Source: Neolentinus lepideus HHB14362 ss-1
Lineage: Eukaryota > Basidiomycota > Agaricomycetes > Gloeophyllales > Gloeophyllaceae
Direction of reading: 5' to 3'
DNA: 64,000 bases
Assembly (NCBI GenBank): GCA_001632425.1
Contig: KV425566.1
Location: forward strand, 1-64,000
Shown here: piece after piece, positions 11,385 through 22,738 of the stretch
Position numbering within the stretch: position 1 is the first letter of the stretch
How the letters are laid out: the number at the start of each line of letters is the position of its first letter
Program-made: the position numbers and the translations under genes
Notes under the pieces: model-generated
Databases searched by the model: none
The model's input: the letters and a program-made list of their open reading frames with translations, nothing else
Told to the model about the DNA's origin: nothing

Positions 11385-12801
11385 ATGGCCCAGTCGTCCG
11401 ACAAACAGAAAGGTCCTCTTCCAGTCATTCCCTGTTCCTTTGCTTTGTTGAACATCCATTTCAGCTGTCCTCGCCTTGTCCATTGCGTCCCAAACATGCA
11501 CCACGGCACTCAGCGCCCTCGCCTCGCCCCGGTCTCTCTCCTCCAACTACTTTACCGACACGCCATCATCGACATCGACGCCGCCGCCACTTGAAACACT
11601 GCACGCAGACCTACTTTCCATACTTCAGATGACATCGCACTCTATAACAAAACTTGCCCTTGTACTCAAGCCATCTGGTCCACCAGTTTACTCTGTGTCT
11701 GTGCCCGTCCTCACGGACCTGACCAGCCAGATCAGTGATCTTGCAGGTTGCGCAGAGACATTCGGTCTCTATCGAGCGACGTATGGAGAATACCTTGTGA
11801 AAGAAGTCACACAGCTCGTGGAGGATGTGGTGTACAACGCACGGTCACTGCTCCAGGCGTATCTGCACCTTGCATCCGATTCGACCGGGAGAAGAATAAT
11901 GAGTGCACCTCGTGTCCCTGGCCTGATGAATGCGGAAGATTTTCTCATTGGCTCTTCAAAAGAAGAATATCTGAAATTGACGGGGACCATACACGAACTC
12001 GTCGATGGGGCTACTGGCGCGTCTCCCACTCTTCTGAGCGAAAGCACAAAGAGCGCAGGGAAGAATAAAGCTACGTCTCCGGGATTATCAAAGAACAACG
12101 TGGAAGCGGTCAAGAAGCTATGGATGATCGATGGTGGAAGCGTCAGAGATGGGGTAAGAGAGCTGAAAGAGATGATCGAAGATTCCAATGACGATGGCGC
12201 GGACAAGGATGAAGGATTCGGTGCAGATGAAGATGAAGACAATGGCTGGGCGGAACTCGGAATTGGTAATTCAAAGCTAAAGAAGGATGAAGTGGAGTGT
12301 GCTAAGCAGGTACGTTCTCCCTCTCATGCCACTTCAGTACGCCATGTATGATATTATTGCTAGGTCCTCCCGCTCCTAAACTTAACGACAACCCTGCACA
12401 TACATCTCCCCACTCTATTCACGCGTCCCACCCCATCTTCCTCCTCATCCCCACTAGCGCCTTCTTTACCGAATTCTACCCTGTCCCTCCTTCCGCCGCT
12501 CTCCTCCTCCCTCCTCAGCACCTCCGATGACCTGATCGCCACCCTCTACTCGCCCCAGAATTCTGCTTCCATTTCTCAATGCATCAGAGCTCTCGTGCGG
12601 GTCGTGAAGGAGCTTGAGGGCGTGTTCACACCTATACACGGATTAGAAGGAAAGATGGCAGAGTTGAAGATTAACGAGGGGGAACAGGAAGGGGGAGGAG
12701 GCGAGGAGAATAAGGAGCGGAAGAAGAGGGAAGTGTTGATGGGGATGTTTGGACGGATATATAAGGTTGCAGAGACTCTGCTGGAGCGGTTGGGGACGTG
12801 A
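11385..12801 (+). CDS. Cyclin-D1-binding protein 1-like (GCIP family)
   Basis: Related to human CCNDBP1/GCIP, a helical protein reported to bind D-type cyclins and Grap2 and to repress transcription. The role in fungi is not established. Three exons (11385-11412, 11465-12309, 12364-12801) join in phase to 436 residues. The start is set by a 28-nt first exon, MAQSSDKQK plus one base, spliced over a 52-nt intron. The alternative start inside exon 2 has no ATG. The helical N-terminal half carries the family signal (HSITKLALVLKP, then YGEYLVKEVTQLVEDVV). A very acidic patch DEGFGADEDEDNGW precedes a second helical region ending with MGMFGRIYKVAETLLERL. No membrane span or signal peptide, so nuclear or cytosolic. 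The family call is by pattern likeness. Confidence 0.75.
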
Positions 12802-13154
12802 ACTCTTAAGCAGATGAAAGGAAATCATCTCATGGATAGAAGAAGACCATGCGAATATTTTTTATAGACCGTTAGGCGTAGATTCCTACACCGACTGGCC
12901 ACGTAGTAATGTGTGGTGCGAGCGGTGCTGGAATCTTCACGTCGGCAGTCTTTTCTCCTAACCTGGTCGTTCCTAAAGTGGGTGTGTGTTTATAGTGATT
13001 TGTACAAATGCTGGCTGCCTGTTTCATTTCGTTCTTGTCGTGCGATTGCTGGGGCTCTCTGGTCCGATATGCTCCACTACGGTCTGAATGCAATGATTCG
13101 ATGCTCTTGCCGTGTGCGACACGCCATATGCTTGTAAAAGTCGAATGCCTCACT
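12802..13154. other. Spacer before the OPT relic
   Basis: It holds the 3' flank of the GCIP-like gene and sequence without a recognisable coding frame. Upstream parts of the OPT transporter are not detectable here. Confidence 0.4.
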
Positions 13155-13608
13155 CTTCAAGTTTGAGCACAATAGGTATAGGTGCGTATGGTTACCCTTT
13201 GATGTTCTTCTTCCTTGTTGGTGCTCTCACACCAATCCCATTCTACTACCTTGCTAGGGGAAAGCCACGATCATTTCGGAGGCACGTCAACGTGCCCGTC
13301 TTTTTTTGCTGGAGCGACTGCGCTTCCGCCTGCCAGTGCTATCCGCCACCCCGCCTGGGGGATCACCGCGTTCATCTTCCAGTATTGGGTGCGCTGTCGC
13401 CACTTTTTGTGGTTGACGCGATACAACTATATCTTGTCAGCTGCACTCGACCATGTGGTGTCGCCACTCTCAGTATAGGAGTATTCCTCTGCTTGGGCCT
13501 ACGATTCCAGCAAACAGTTTCTACTCGTCGAACCACAACATGCCTTTCCAAGTTGAACCCGGTAAATCACCGACTGTAGCGTATAATACACACATCGCAA
13601 AGTAAGAA
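13155..13608 (+). pseudogene. Truncated, frameshifted OPT oligopeptide transporter relic
   Basis: Only about the last 120-130 codons of an OPT-family proton/oligopeptide symporter remain, without an upstream gene body. The first block reads PLMFFFLVGALTPIPFYYLA up to VNVPVFF. There a run of seven T (13301-13307) throws the frame. The second block, one frame over, reads GATALPPASAIRHPAWG, then FIFQYWVR and RYNYILSAALDH. A further shift near 13455 moves to GVATLSIGVFLCLGLRF. A last piece resembling the C-terminus, NHNMPFQVEPGKSPTVAYN, is in yet another frame. Three blocks in family order across frame changes, with no intron borders at the breaks, indicate a dead fragment. One T-run error could be a sequencing artefact; the loss of the 5' part could not. 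Confidence 0.75.
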
Positions 13609-13656
13609 AACGACAAACAACTGCTGTTCATCGTACCATAAGTGCATCGTATCCAA

Positions 13657-15222
13657 TCATCTTCGCAGCTCAGGAGACGATTCCTTCTTCTTCCACTCCC
13701 TCTCCCTCCTCGCGCCTTCCCACATCTCCCTCACTTTCCCGCACAACAAGTTCGGATACGCTGCCGAGCTCTTGCGCTCCTTGAGCAGATCCTCGAAGCG
13801 TCCGACCTTCTCGATAGCCGATGTCAACGAGAACGAGTGTCTAGCCTCCTCCAGCCGCTTCGCGCGTGCTTCCTCGCGCATCTTGTCCAGCTCCTTGCGC
13901 CGCTCTAATATCTTGTCTTTACTCTTTATTCCGGAGCGGGGAGCACCGCCGGTCTAGAAGGGAGGATGGTGTCAGCGTATGTAGGGGACGGTGCGAGATG
14001 CAACTCACGCTCTTGAACAGTTCGGCATAGATGTCTTTATTCCTCAAATCGAATTCCGTCTTCTCCTGCGTTACCTTCTTCTTCCCAAACAAATCCGCCA
14101 GCCCATCATCCGCTAGAGAAGTGTCTGCAGCACCGGGTTTCTTATCCCCTACAGACGCGCTCACACCTGTCTTCGCTGCATCATTACCACCCTTCTTAGA
14201 GTAGGAGGGAGTAGCTAGCGGAGTAGACACAGCGGAGTCACCAGTTGGTTTATTCTTCTTGATCGGGGGAAGCTTCTTCCTCTTCGGTATCGGTGGGAGA
14301 GACGAGGTGGACGCCGACGGTGGGACGATTGCAGAAGCTTGATCAGAGTCTACAACAGAATTGGGCACTGGAGTAGTTGGAGCTGGGGTATTCATGGCAG
14401 TAGTAGGCGGTGGTGATCCAGTCGTAGTCGTGACACCATCCTTTGTATCGTCTATGTCCCTGGGTCTTCGGATCAATGATGCAGGGGGTAGTGAAGCCGC
14501 AGGAGTCTTCTTTGTGCTAGAGTTTGCGCTTGATGTAGACAGCTTGCGCTCGTCCTTGAACACGATCTCCTTCTCTTCCTTCTTTCCCTTCTTCCCACCT
14601 TTCACCTTCACTATCCCGTTCGTCCGGGCCACACTAGAATGCTTCTCTTTCTCTTCCTTCTTTGTACCATGTTGCTTCTTACACTCTGGATCAAAATCCT
14701 CATCCTCTATGTCCATGTCCCCATTCCCGACCATCTCTGAGTAGTCTTCGTCCGACGACCATACCACTTTCGCGCTCCTCTTCCGGACCCTCTTCGGTGG
14801 ACCATATGATGATTGTCTAGACGAGACATCTTCTATTGGCGTGTTCTTCTTCTTCTTCAGTGGTGGCCGTTCTAGCTCTTCAGGCGGATCTGCTAAGGCT
14901 AAGAATCTTGTATCCTCCATTGAAGGACCGTCCACGTCAACCTCTTCTTCGCCGCCATGTGCGGACAAGCTCCTCCTAGGCCGCTTAGCAGGAGGACTGT
15001 TTCGTTGAGAAGGACCAGGATAGTCGTCCCCGTCCTTTTCTTCCTCGTCTGAAACGACGCGTCGCTTGCTATGGCGCTTGCGAGAAGGCTCAGTTTGTCG
15101 GGAGGTTGAAGGCTTTTCATGGCAGCTGAATTGAGCATAAGGTGCACCGGAGTCAGTCTGAAGCAATATACCTGTTCTACTGCCTTCGGAATCTTGATCC
15201 TGAGGGAGCCAGACCCGGACAT
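13657..15222 (-). CDS. Charged, mostly disordered protein of unknown function, probably nuclear
   Basis: I do not recognise the family. Three exons (15222-15172, 15112-14009, 13953-13657) are phase-consistent and give about 483 residues. The first is MSGSGSLRIKIPKAVEQ; the acceptor of exon 2 is an AAAAG rather than the usual YAG, so that border is uncertain. The middle is low complexity: blocks of Lys/Arg (PPKRVRKRS, KKGKKEEKE, KRKKLPPIKKNK) alternate with acidic and Ser/Thr/Pro stretches (VVSDEEEKDGDD, VVWSSDEDYSE). The last about 90 residues look folded and helical (RRKELDKMREEARAKRLEE, then KVGRFEDLLKERK). Several basic stretches could be nuclear localisation signals. A chromatin or RNA-processing role is a guess from composition only. 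Confidence 0.7.
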
Positions 15223-15444
15223 GTCGAGTTGTGGGCGCGAGTGTGAGCAGTGGCAGATGCGCACTGCCGCCACAGTTGCTCCCAGAAAGGCAACCGGGTT
15301 AGCCGGGCAAAGCCGTGAATTGTTCCCGCAATTTTTGCCCGAGCTCCCGTTAGGCTCTTGCTGACTTCACAGTTGGCCACCTCATAAAAGCTATTTGTTT
15401 ACGACCTCTCCTTTCGCATTTCTGTCCCAGCCTCAATCTTCGCC
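15223..15444. promoter_or_regulatory. Divergent promoter region, unknown nuclear-type gene / MGE1
   Basis: A 222-bp intergenic segment between two divergent starts. No TATA box is evident. Both genes must draw their core promoters from this short interval. Confidence 0.4.
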
Positions 15445-16311
15445 ATGAGTCATGCTCAGGTCTTCCAGCTATTCCGGTCTTGCGCCGCGTCCATGTCGTC
15501 ACGGCCGTCCATGAACGTATTACACCGGCAAAGCAGACGTGCAATGGCTATGCGTATACGATACTATTCGGACGTGAAGTCTGGGAATGAAGATAAGGAG
15601 GGAGAGGTCGAGGAAGAGAACAAAAGCAGTGAAGGGTCGTCGAGTACGCCGGCGGAGAACGAGTGGGAAACGAAGCTAAAAGCGAAGGAGGATGAGGTTA
15701 CCGATATGAAGGTACGTATTTATTTCTAACATGGTCATTCTTTACATGCCTCACAAATTTCATCTTTGCTGACCCCTCCCTCCAAACAGTCTCGCCTGCA
15801 ATACCTTCAGGCAGACTTCCTCAACCTCCAGCGTAATGCCGCACGCGAGAAGGAGCAACAAAAGGACTTTGCAATCAGTCGATTTGCGTCTGACCTACTC
15901 GAGACTGTCGACGTGCTCGCCCTTGCCATCAAATCTGTCCCCCAATCCGCCCTCCAATCATCCTTATCATCGGAGAACGGCCCTTCCGAGGTCTCACTAT
16001 CATCTACGACCACGGAATCCTCTGGCCCTCCAGCATCGCAAAAGTCTGCGCAAGACTATCTCGTTGAGCTGCACCGCGGTGTGGAGATGACTCATCGTCT
16101 TCTTCTTTCGACACTATTTAAGTACCACGTCAAGCCATTCGATCCTATTGGTGATGTTTTCGACCCGAACAAGATGGAGGCTCTCTACCAGGCACCAATA
16201 CCCGACAAGGAACCTGGCACTGTCATTGATTGCCAAAAGACAGGCTACATGCTCAAGGACCGGGTCCTTCGAGCTGCCCAGGTCGGTGTTGCGCAGGAGG
16301 TGAAGTCATAG
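15445..16311 (+). CDS. MGE1: Mitochondrial GrpE nucleotide-exchange factor
   Basis: Exchanges ADP for ATP on mitochondrial Hsp70 during matrix protein import and folding. Two exons (15445-15711 and 15790-16311) join in phase to 262 residues. The N-terminus is a basic Ser-rich presequence up to about RIRYYSDV. An acidic linker follows, then the long dimerisation helix (SRLQYLQADFLNLQRNA, the GrpE pattern) and the C-terminal beta domain with FDPNKMEAL, GTVIDCQKTGYMLKDRVLR and AAQVGVAQ. An insertion rich in Ser/Thr/Glu (about residues 140-170) makes it longer than bacterial GrpE. It is the second mitochondrial proteostasis gene here after YME1. Confidence 0.95.
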
Positions 16312-16486
16312 GAGGGAAGTGGGGGTGATCGCTCGCGCTGGAGAGCGTATTAGTCGTGACTACATGTAGTCAAATCTATAGAGAGCGAGCGGTGGGAGTG
16401 AAGAGCTGATAAGTGAGCGGATTGCGTAGCGGGGCGTCACTTGGGACTGGCCGCCTTACCACATATTGTATCACGTATAATCGCAA

Positions 16487-17997
16487 TTAACGAATCTCAA
16501 CTCCGAAACGATCTTTTAGATGCGAGATCACGAGGTCCTGGATGGCATTGACCTCTTCATTGGATAAAGACCTGCAGGAGTGTTGATAATTGTTTCATGC
16601 ATATCGAAAGGAGAGTGTGATGTACCTGTCCATTGACCGATAATTGATTCTATAGCATAGACTGTCTCGGTTTGTTTTGGGGTGCGTGAATTTATCAATC
16701 TTTATCATCTCAGGTTAGGCGATATATGGCCAGAAGATCAGCGAATACGTACCACTTTTACGTCCTCCACCAGGTCTCCCGCAACGTCTCTCGCGAGGTC
16801 GCAGAAGTCATTGTCGTGCATCTTCGCCTGCGTTTCGGGCCGATCAGGCAACCAGAAGCTCACATCCTTGAAGCACGCAGGGAACTTTGAGTATGGCTTG
16901 AATGTAGAGATTTTGCCTGGCGTGAACTGGGACAGGAAGCGCTCGTCGCGTGACCAGAACAGACGAATGTCCGGAATAGAGTATAGGATCATGGCTATGC
17001 GCTCGAGACCCAGTCCGAATGCCCAACCGAGCTTGCTCGGGACATCTACAGGAAACATGGATTGAGTATAGAGGAGATGAAATGAATATAGACTAGGCGG
17101 ACTTGCGCGATCCAGAGTGCTTTGAAGGACCACCCCGCACCCGAGGATCTCGAGCCACTTCCCGCGGAAGAACACTTCGACCTCATAACTCGGACTCGTG
17201 AATGGGAAGTAGGCTTCAATCCAGCGCACGCGTAGTGGTTCCTCCTTGCTCGCACCGGCAACGCCGCCGAACAGCTCTAGTAGTAGACTGTTAAGGTGGA
17301 GTTTCAGGTTCAAAGCAATTATTTCCGAGTGTCGTGGGTCGTGAGAGGGTTGGGCTGGGTTAGTGGAGGTTATATGGGGAATATCTTCAATGACAATGTT
17401 AGACCGTTCCAGATGTGCCGATAGTTGCTCGTTGTCCTCTTCGACTTTCTTCATACTTGAAGGTGTTGCCTCAAATATCTCTGCGCCTTCCATCTGGTGA
17501 AAGACGGGATAATGACTCCCGTCGATCTCGTCTCTTCGATAGACGTCCGCTGTGAGCAGCCACTTGGTCTCTCCCTTTGCAAAGGTTTCCACTTCGTGCG
17601 CGCTCGTATGTGTTCGGAGCATAACATCCTTATTAAGGTAGTAACTGTCTGTCACGGAGCGTCCCGGATGGTCCGCCGGGAACGAGAGGGAGTCGAAATT
17701 CTGGTACGGGGTGACAATCGGGGAGAGGCAGGAAAGGTGGGAGAAGGAAGGAAAGTGCGACTCGATGAGCATTCGGAGGGTACCAAGTGGGTGCGCGGGC
17801 TGTCTGTGGAGCTGTAATGAAAGTTTGGAGATGATTGTAGGGGTTATATTGGTGTAGGAGTCGGCTGGGTAGTCCGTACCGAGAACCTTTAAAGTAGAGG
17901 GAGCAGCGGGAGTGTAATAACGCCGTGCAGGACGTGCAGGCCGGCATATACAGCGCAGAGCTAGTTTCCTGCACATGTCCCTTCCACTTAGACGCAT
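16487..17997 (-). CDS. MSF1: Mitochondrial phenylalanyl-tRNA synthetase
   Basis: Charges mitochondrial tRNA-Phe; a monomeric class II synthetase. The chosen start (MRLSGRDMCRK at 17997) gives an Arg-rich targeting peptide; upstream sequence in this frame has no ATG. Visible: YQNFDSLSFPADHPGRS, the motif 2 region YRRDEIDGSHYPVFHQMEG, SYEVEVFFRGKWLEILGCG, motif 3 GWAFGLGLERIAM, then the C-terminal anticodon-binding (FDX-ACB) domain with DRPETQAKMHDNDF, IDKFTHPKTNRDS, LCYRINYRSMDR and EVNAIQDLVISHLKDRFG. A 57-nt intron after LDRA has no in-frame stop and can be mistaken for coding sequence. Two more introns split the last domain. Named after yeast MSF1 (human FARS2). Confidence 0.95.
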
Positions 17998-18060
17998 TCT
18001 GGCGCGAATGGACGCGTCGGACGATGGGATAGAGTGGAGAAAAGCAGCACAGTCGTACAA

Positions 18061-18452
18061 TATTCGATCAGGCCGGACCGCCGGATATATCCGAGCAGGC
18101 TTCGTTATTGAAAAACCACCATCATATCGCGCTACCTAGGCTTATGGCAGAAACGGCGGTAGTGTGGCTGCGCAACTGAGGTCAAGCGACCGAGTCTTGC
18201 AGAGTCGTAGTAACTCCAGGCCTCTCCAGGCTCTCGCCCTCTCTCGCAGGTTGTCGCCACAGTTTGCTGACATTCTGACAACCATTAAGCAGATGCATTA
18301 TACGTAAATAGCTCTACCGTAGTGATACTACGAGTAAGGGTATCGATTCCAAGATCTCATCGTGTCCATTAGGAAAAACAGGAAAACGTCCATGGAACCC
18401 AGCGCTGCGCCAGAGTCGTTCATGGTGACTTCCAAATGCCAAAACCCTGCAA
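18061..18452. other. Spacer between MSF1 and the DHA2 exporter
   Basis: It holds the upstream region of the synthetase and the 3' flank of the transporter. I see no coding exon. Confidence 0.4.
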
Positions 18453-20187
18453 CTACTTGACTGTTTCCTCTGCACTGCTCTTTTCAAGCTGAGTCTCAGC
18501 AGTCCCTTTCTCTTCGTCTTCATTCTTCTTCGGCTTCGGGGGAATGGACCGAACAAACACAACTGCTGTCACTACAGCAAGTCCTGCAAGAGCGACCGCA
18601 AGGTAGAAACTGCGCCGATACTGCTCGAGCAGCTGCTCTCGTGTGCCTCCCGTTACGAAGGAGCTGCCTATCCCGAAAGCCAGCGCCGTAGAGATCTGAC
18701 CTGCCATCTGGACGATGCCAGAGATCAGCCCTTGCTCCTCCTGCGGTGCGCTGGCATATACGATGTTCAAGAAGTTGACGAAGAAGAAGCAAGACCCGAT
18801 GGGGTATAGGACTAGACTGGGAAAACTCCAGTGCCAGTAAGAACTGTCGACCTGGTTTTGCGAGAAGAGCGCTACACTGGCAACACAAAGACCTTGGCCG
18901 AGTGCGATGACCCACTTTGGCGGCATGAAGCGGTGGTTGTAGAAATTGCCGGCTATGGGCATTAATATGAATGCTCCGATTGCGACGGGCGTAAATTGCA
19001 CCGCTGATATGATGATGGATCTCTACTCGACGGTATGTCAGATATAACGAGGTAGAAAAAACAGTCAGCACGTACGTGCTGCACGTCGATATAGAACCGG
19101 GAGCCGTTCAAAATCAAGATGAAGAATGTGCCATAGTAGCAACACGTGGTCCCCAAGATCGGCACCAGGTTCTTATATCTCCACACGCGTCTGGGAACGA
19201 GTGGCTCTACATCCTTCATCCACCGCGGAAGCACCACCTCTTCATAAAGACTGAAGAGGATGAACACGATGCCGCCTACCACTATAGGCGCGATGACAAC
19301 AGCCCTGTCCCATCCTGCTTGTGCCTCCGTGAATCCCAAGACGAGTAGCAAAGCTCCTACAGTCACGATCACAGCACCTCCGTAATCCAGTGACCTCATA
19401 TCCTTCAGGCGGGAAGGTGTAGGAGGTATGAGGAGGAACGCGAGCAAACTGAGGATCACGCCTAGACCGAAGGAGAGCCAAAAGAGGCCTCGGTACCCGA
19501 GGGACGTTTCCGTAAACACTCCGCTCACTGCCAAACCGCGTCAGTTCATGACTGTTATGTATGACGGAACTAGTGCTCACAAATGACACCAATAATTAGG
19601 CCTATACACTGGCACGCACCTAGACCTGCGACAGCCATTTCTAATGCTTTGCCCTGGAAGGTAGTAGCAACTAAAGCATAGGCAGTCGGTATCGTGGCCG
19701 CTGCAGAGATACCTAGGAAGGCCCGTAAGACTATCAAAGCAATCAAGGACGATGTTATTCCCGCTGATAATGCTGAGAACAGCGAGAAAAACGCCAAGCC
19801 AGCGGTGTAAATCTGCTTATGACCGAAGATGTCCCCTGGCACGTAACTGTCACCAACCCGCACATATAAAAGGACAAAGGGAAAGCGCTCACCAGCTCGT
19901 CCGACCAGAAGTAAGAAGCTTCCAAAGGTGAGCGAGTATGCGCTAAGGGTCCAGCTTGCAACCGCTTGACTGACGGCGAAGTGCTCCGCGATCGAGCTTT
20001 GCGCGAACACCAAAGCGGTACTGCTAAAGATGTCGAGTATCATGGAGCCAGCGAATATGAGTATGATGACCGGCTTGCATTTGGCACGTAGCCGTTCGAT
20101 ACGAGATAATTGAGTAGAGACATCTGGTGGTGAAGCTGAGCCAGTGGTCGTTGAGGAAGAGCCAGTAACTGCTGAAGGAGGAGACAT
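18453..20187 (-). CDS. Major facilitator superfamily exporter, DHA2 type
   Basis: Proton-driven drug/metabolite efflux pump of the plasma membrane. A Ser/Thr-rich cytosolic N-terminus precedes about 12-14 hydrophobic spans. MFS motif A is present after splicing: GRAGDIFGHKQIYTAG. A PTAYALVATTFQGKALEMA segment and the late loop SAPQEEQGLISGIVQMAGQI, usual for DHA2 drug:H+ antiporters, support the subclass. The C-terminus is a charged tail of Glu/Lys. Introns include one whose readthrough frame is open (VGRA|..|GDIF, near 19848-19892) and others near 19525-19580 and 19020-19075. It is divergent from the Zn2Cys6 regulator across 939 bp, a common arrangement for a pump and its regulator. Substrate unknown. 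Confidence 0.92.
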
Positions 20188-20899
20188 CGCTCTGGTTGAA
20201 TCTGCGTCGACATAGTAACTTCGACACTGGCATCTTATACCTGGAAATTGATTTAATGAAGTGCTTTCAACATGCTCATGACGGCACCGAAGAGCTCGGA
20301 ATGCTACATTGAGTCACTCGACGTGTATTGGCGCGTGTCGACGCTCCCGGTACCGATCGTTGAATTCGTCAAACCGTCATCACGACTCAATAGGGAATTT
20401 ACCACCGCCGATAGGCTGCGACCTGTTTCAGTGGCATACAGTAGTATTGAAATTTCCCAAGGCTCAGGCAGCCATTGTTCAGATCTCACTTATGGGCGCC
20501 GCTGCACGGCAACAGCATACCGGCCCTAGGCGCTACTGGGTACGCAAGGCGGTTAGCCGTCAATTGGTAGTGGACATGTATATATAGAGCCCTCACTTGG
20601 GTCAGCTAGTGGTCACTAAATTTAATCAGCCATCGGTAGGAATCCAGGCACGCCTGCTCTTCTGATACCCGTCCACTAGCGTTTGTACAAAAACTTAAGA
20701 AATTAATACGACGGAGCACTAAGGACTTGACAAGGAGCGGAGCTATAAGCATCGTTCATGCTCTACAGACAATATTATTATATGTAGACCTACCTGCACA
20801 CTCGAAGGCCGGGAACAACTGATTTAGAATATGGGTTAATGGACGTAAGTATCAATTGTGCTGTGATGAGAGAAGTATACCTCAGCAAAAGCTTCCGTT

Positions 20900-20921
20900 A
20901 TCTAATCTGCATCTAATCTGC
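20900..20921. repeat. Short direct repeat, 11 bp x 2
   Basis: ATCTAATCTGC occurs twice head to tail, about 210 bp upstream of the regulator start. It may be a chance slippage product or a doubled binding site. Confidence 0.5.
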
Positions 20922-20943
20922 ACCGCCACTTTTACAAATGTCT

Positions 20944-20955
20944 TCGGAACTCCGG
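20944..20955. promoter_or_regulatory. CGG-N4-CCG palindrome, copy 1
   Basis: TCGGAACTCCGG, about 175 bp upstream of the Zn2Cys6 start. It differs at one base from the element upstream of the methyltransferase (23757-23768). A likely binding site for the local regulator; this is inference. Confidence 0.5.
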
Positions 20956-21126
20956 CCAGCCAATCGGAAGTCGTGCTTATGTCAGCACCTGCCCTTCTCC
21001 GACTCGAATTGTGTGCGATATAAGCATGTACGTGGCGATCCTAAGATGATTGTGCCTTGTACGGTATGAGAGAATCTACCGCTCCGCATATTGGTACGCA
21101 GCTATAATTATCATTGAATCTCTCTG

Positions 21127-22559
21127 ATGGTCACGAATCACGAGATAGAGTATCGTTCGCCTGCATCTGTGCAGCGTACCAGCAGGCGAGCACCTCCTCG
21201 CAAGAAAGCTTGCCAGAATTGTACGGATGCGAAGACTAGATGCGACCTTCAGCGTCCCAGCTGTTTACGTTGTCAGACTCGGGGCATAGTCTGCCACTAT
21301 TCCGTTCCTGCACCAGACATGGAGCTTTACCACGACGCCAGAAACGATGACACATCCGACTACAGCAGTCACGCGGTGTCCGCTGAACGCTCCAGCATTG
21401 CTGATCATATTGACTCCACATCCACTCTAGCCCATACGCTCACGATCAATAGCCCTTCCTTCTCAGATTCCAATTCAGCCAGTTCGACTCTGTTCGTCCA
21501 GCAAGGTGACATGCATGTGTCTCCCTCTTCTTTGCCGCTCGAAATATCATATCAAGCACCATCAGTGGGAGCGGAGCTAAATTCGTTGATGACCAAGCCC
21601 AGCTCTGTCTCATTCCTGGATATCGAATTAGTGTCGTCCATCGACTCTGCTCGCATCCGTAATCGGTGGCTGGACCAAATCCTAGTTTCTGCTGATCAGA
21701 GACCGAAGCATTTATCTCCGCTTGCCGTCAGCTATATCTCGCAAGTGTTCAAGACGTATCCTAAGATGATGCTTGACTCAAACGGTCTTCCACCTATTGT
21801 ACACCCATTGCAGGTAGAAGGGCAAGGTATACCTGTACCTCTAGCAAATTGTCTCAGTCTAGTTCGCATGTGGGAAAACCGTGCTCAAAGGAGCGATGAA
21901 ATTGTAACACAGACAATCAAATGGGAAATGGAGCGACTGTTCCGAGAAGTACGTTGAGTATGTATTGTCTGACGACCTTCGCTAAATGGACAATCTCGTA
22001 GCATTCGACGTATAGCCAAACAGATTTATTAGCTGCGTTCCAGGCGTATCTGATCTATTCTATCATGCTCTTTTTCTCTTCAAGCGCGGTCGGCAAGAGC
22101 CTGGTCGATCGGACGGTGATGATCAACCTCCAGGAATTCGCTTGCAGCGTCTCACAGACCGGACTCGTCTGCGCTGCCGAGCTCGAGCATACCAGACCAA
22201 GATGGGAGTCTTGGATCATCGCGTCTGCGAAGCGGCGCACCCTCTACACCATGTACATACTCGACAACGTATTTTGCTCGCTGAATCAGATTCCATGTCA
22301 TATAGCGGAGGAACTGGCAATGCTCCCGGCGCCTGCGAGCAAGGTGCTGTGGGAGTCCCGGGATAGGGAGCAGTGGGAGAGAGACTATAATGTTTTTCTT
22401 GCTGCTTGGAAGGGTGGGAGTCTCCGGATTGGTGAGCTGTGGCCATCTCCCGACCGGAGTACGCCTCAGCAACAGGACAGGATTCAGAAATGGTTGGAAG
22501 GAGTAGATGAGTATGGAATGATGTATTTTTCGTTCAGCGTTATGATACATGGAATATGA
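21127..22559 (+). CDS. Zn(II)2Cys6 fungal transcription factor
   Basis: Pathway-type transcriptional regulator. Two exons (21127-21948 and 22002-22559) join in phase to 459 residues. The binuclear zinc cluster begins at Cys29: CQNCTDAKTRC, then CLRCQTRGIVC, a C-X2-C-X6-C-X6-C-X2-C-X6-C pattern, preceded by the basic stretch RRAPPRKK. A Ser/Thr-rich linker follows. The C-terminal half is helical and has the SWIIASAKRRTLYTMYILD segment common in metabolite-cluster regulators, near LFFSSSAVGKSL. No DNA-binding domain other than the cluster is seen, and there is no obvious coiled coil right after it. It sits between an exporter and a methyltransferase, so it probably controls them. Confidence 0.92.
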
Positions 22560-22738
22560 TACTCCTAGGAGATTGGGCGCTTTGAATTTATATCGTCCGT
22601 TCAGCGCACTTAACGATGTTTTTGCTCAGCGAATTGACACCCAGTTTGAGTAGTCTAAAGCAAAAATGTAGTACACGGACATGACTGTTAACGTTATTTG
22701 ACAAATTGTACGAGTTCAATCATTTCTGCACAAAATAC

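Larger units (their letters stand above)
20188..21126. promoter_or_regulatory. Divergent regulatory region, DHA2 exporter / Zn2Cys6 factor
   Basis: A 939-bp intergenic region with CGG/CCG pairs of the type bound by Zn2Cys6 dimers: CGG-N10-CCG at 20507-20522 and CGG-N4-CCG at 20945-20954. The latter overlaps the start of a CCAAT-containing stretch. A CGGAAT half-site lies about 110 bp upstream of the exporter start. There is no coding signal. Confidence 0.5.

Noticed and set aside
13112..13579. Reading the OPT relic as an intact 155-residue gene
   Set aside because: Conserved OPT blocks jump frames inside this span, so the single open frame mixes real and nonsense sequence.
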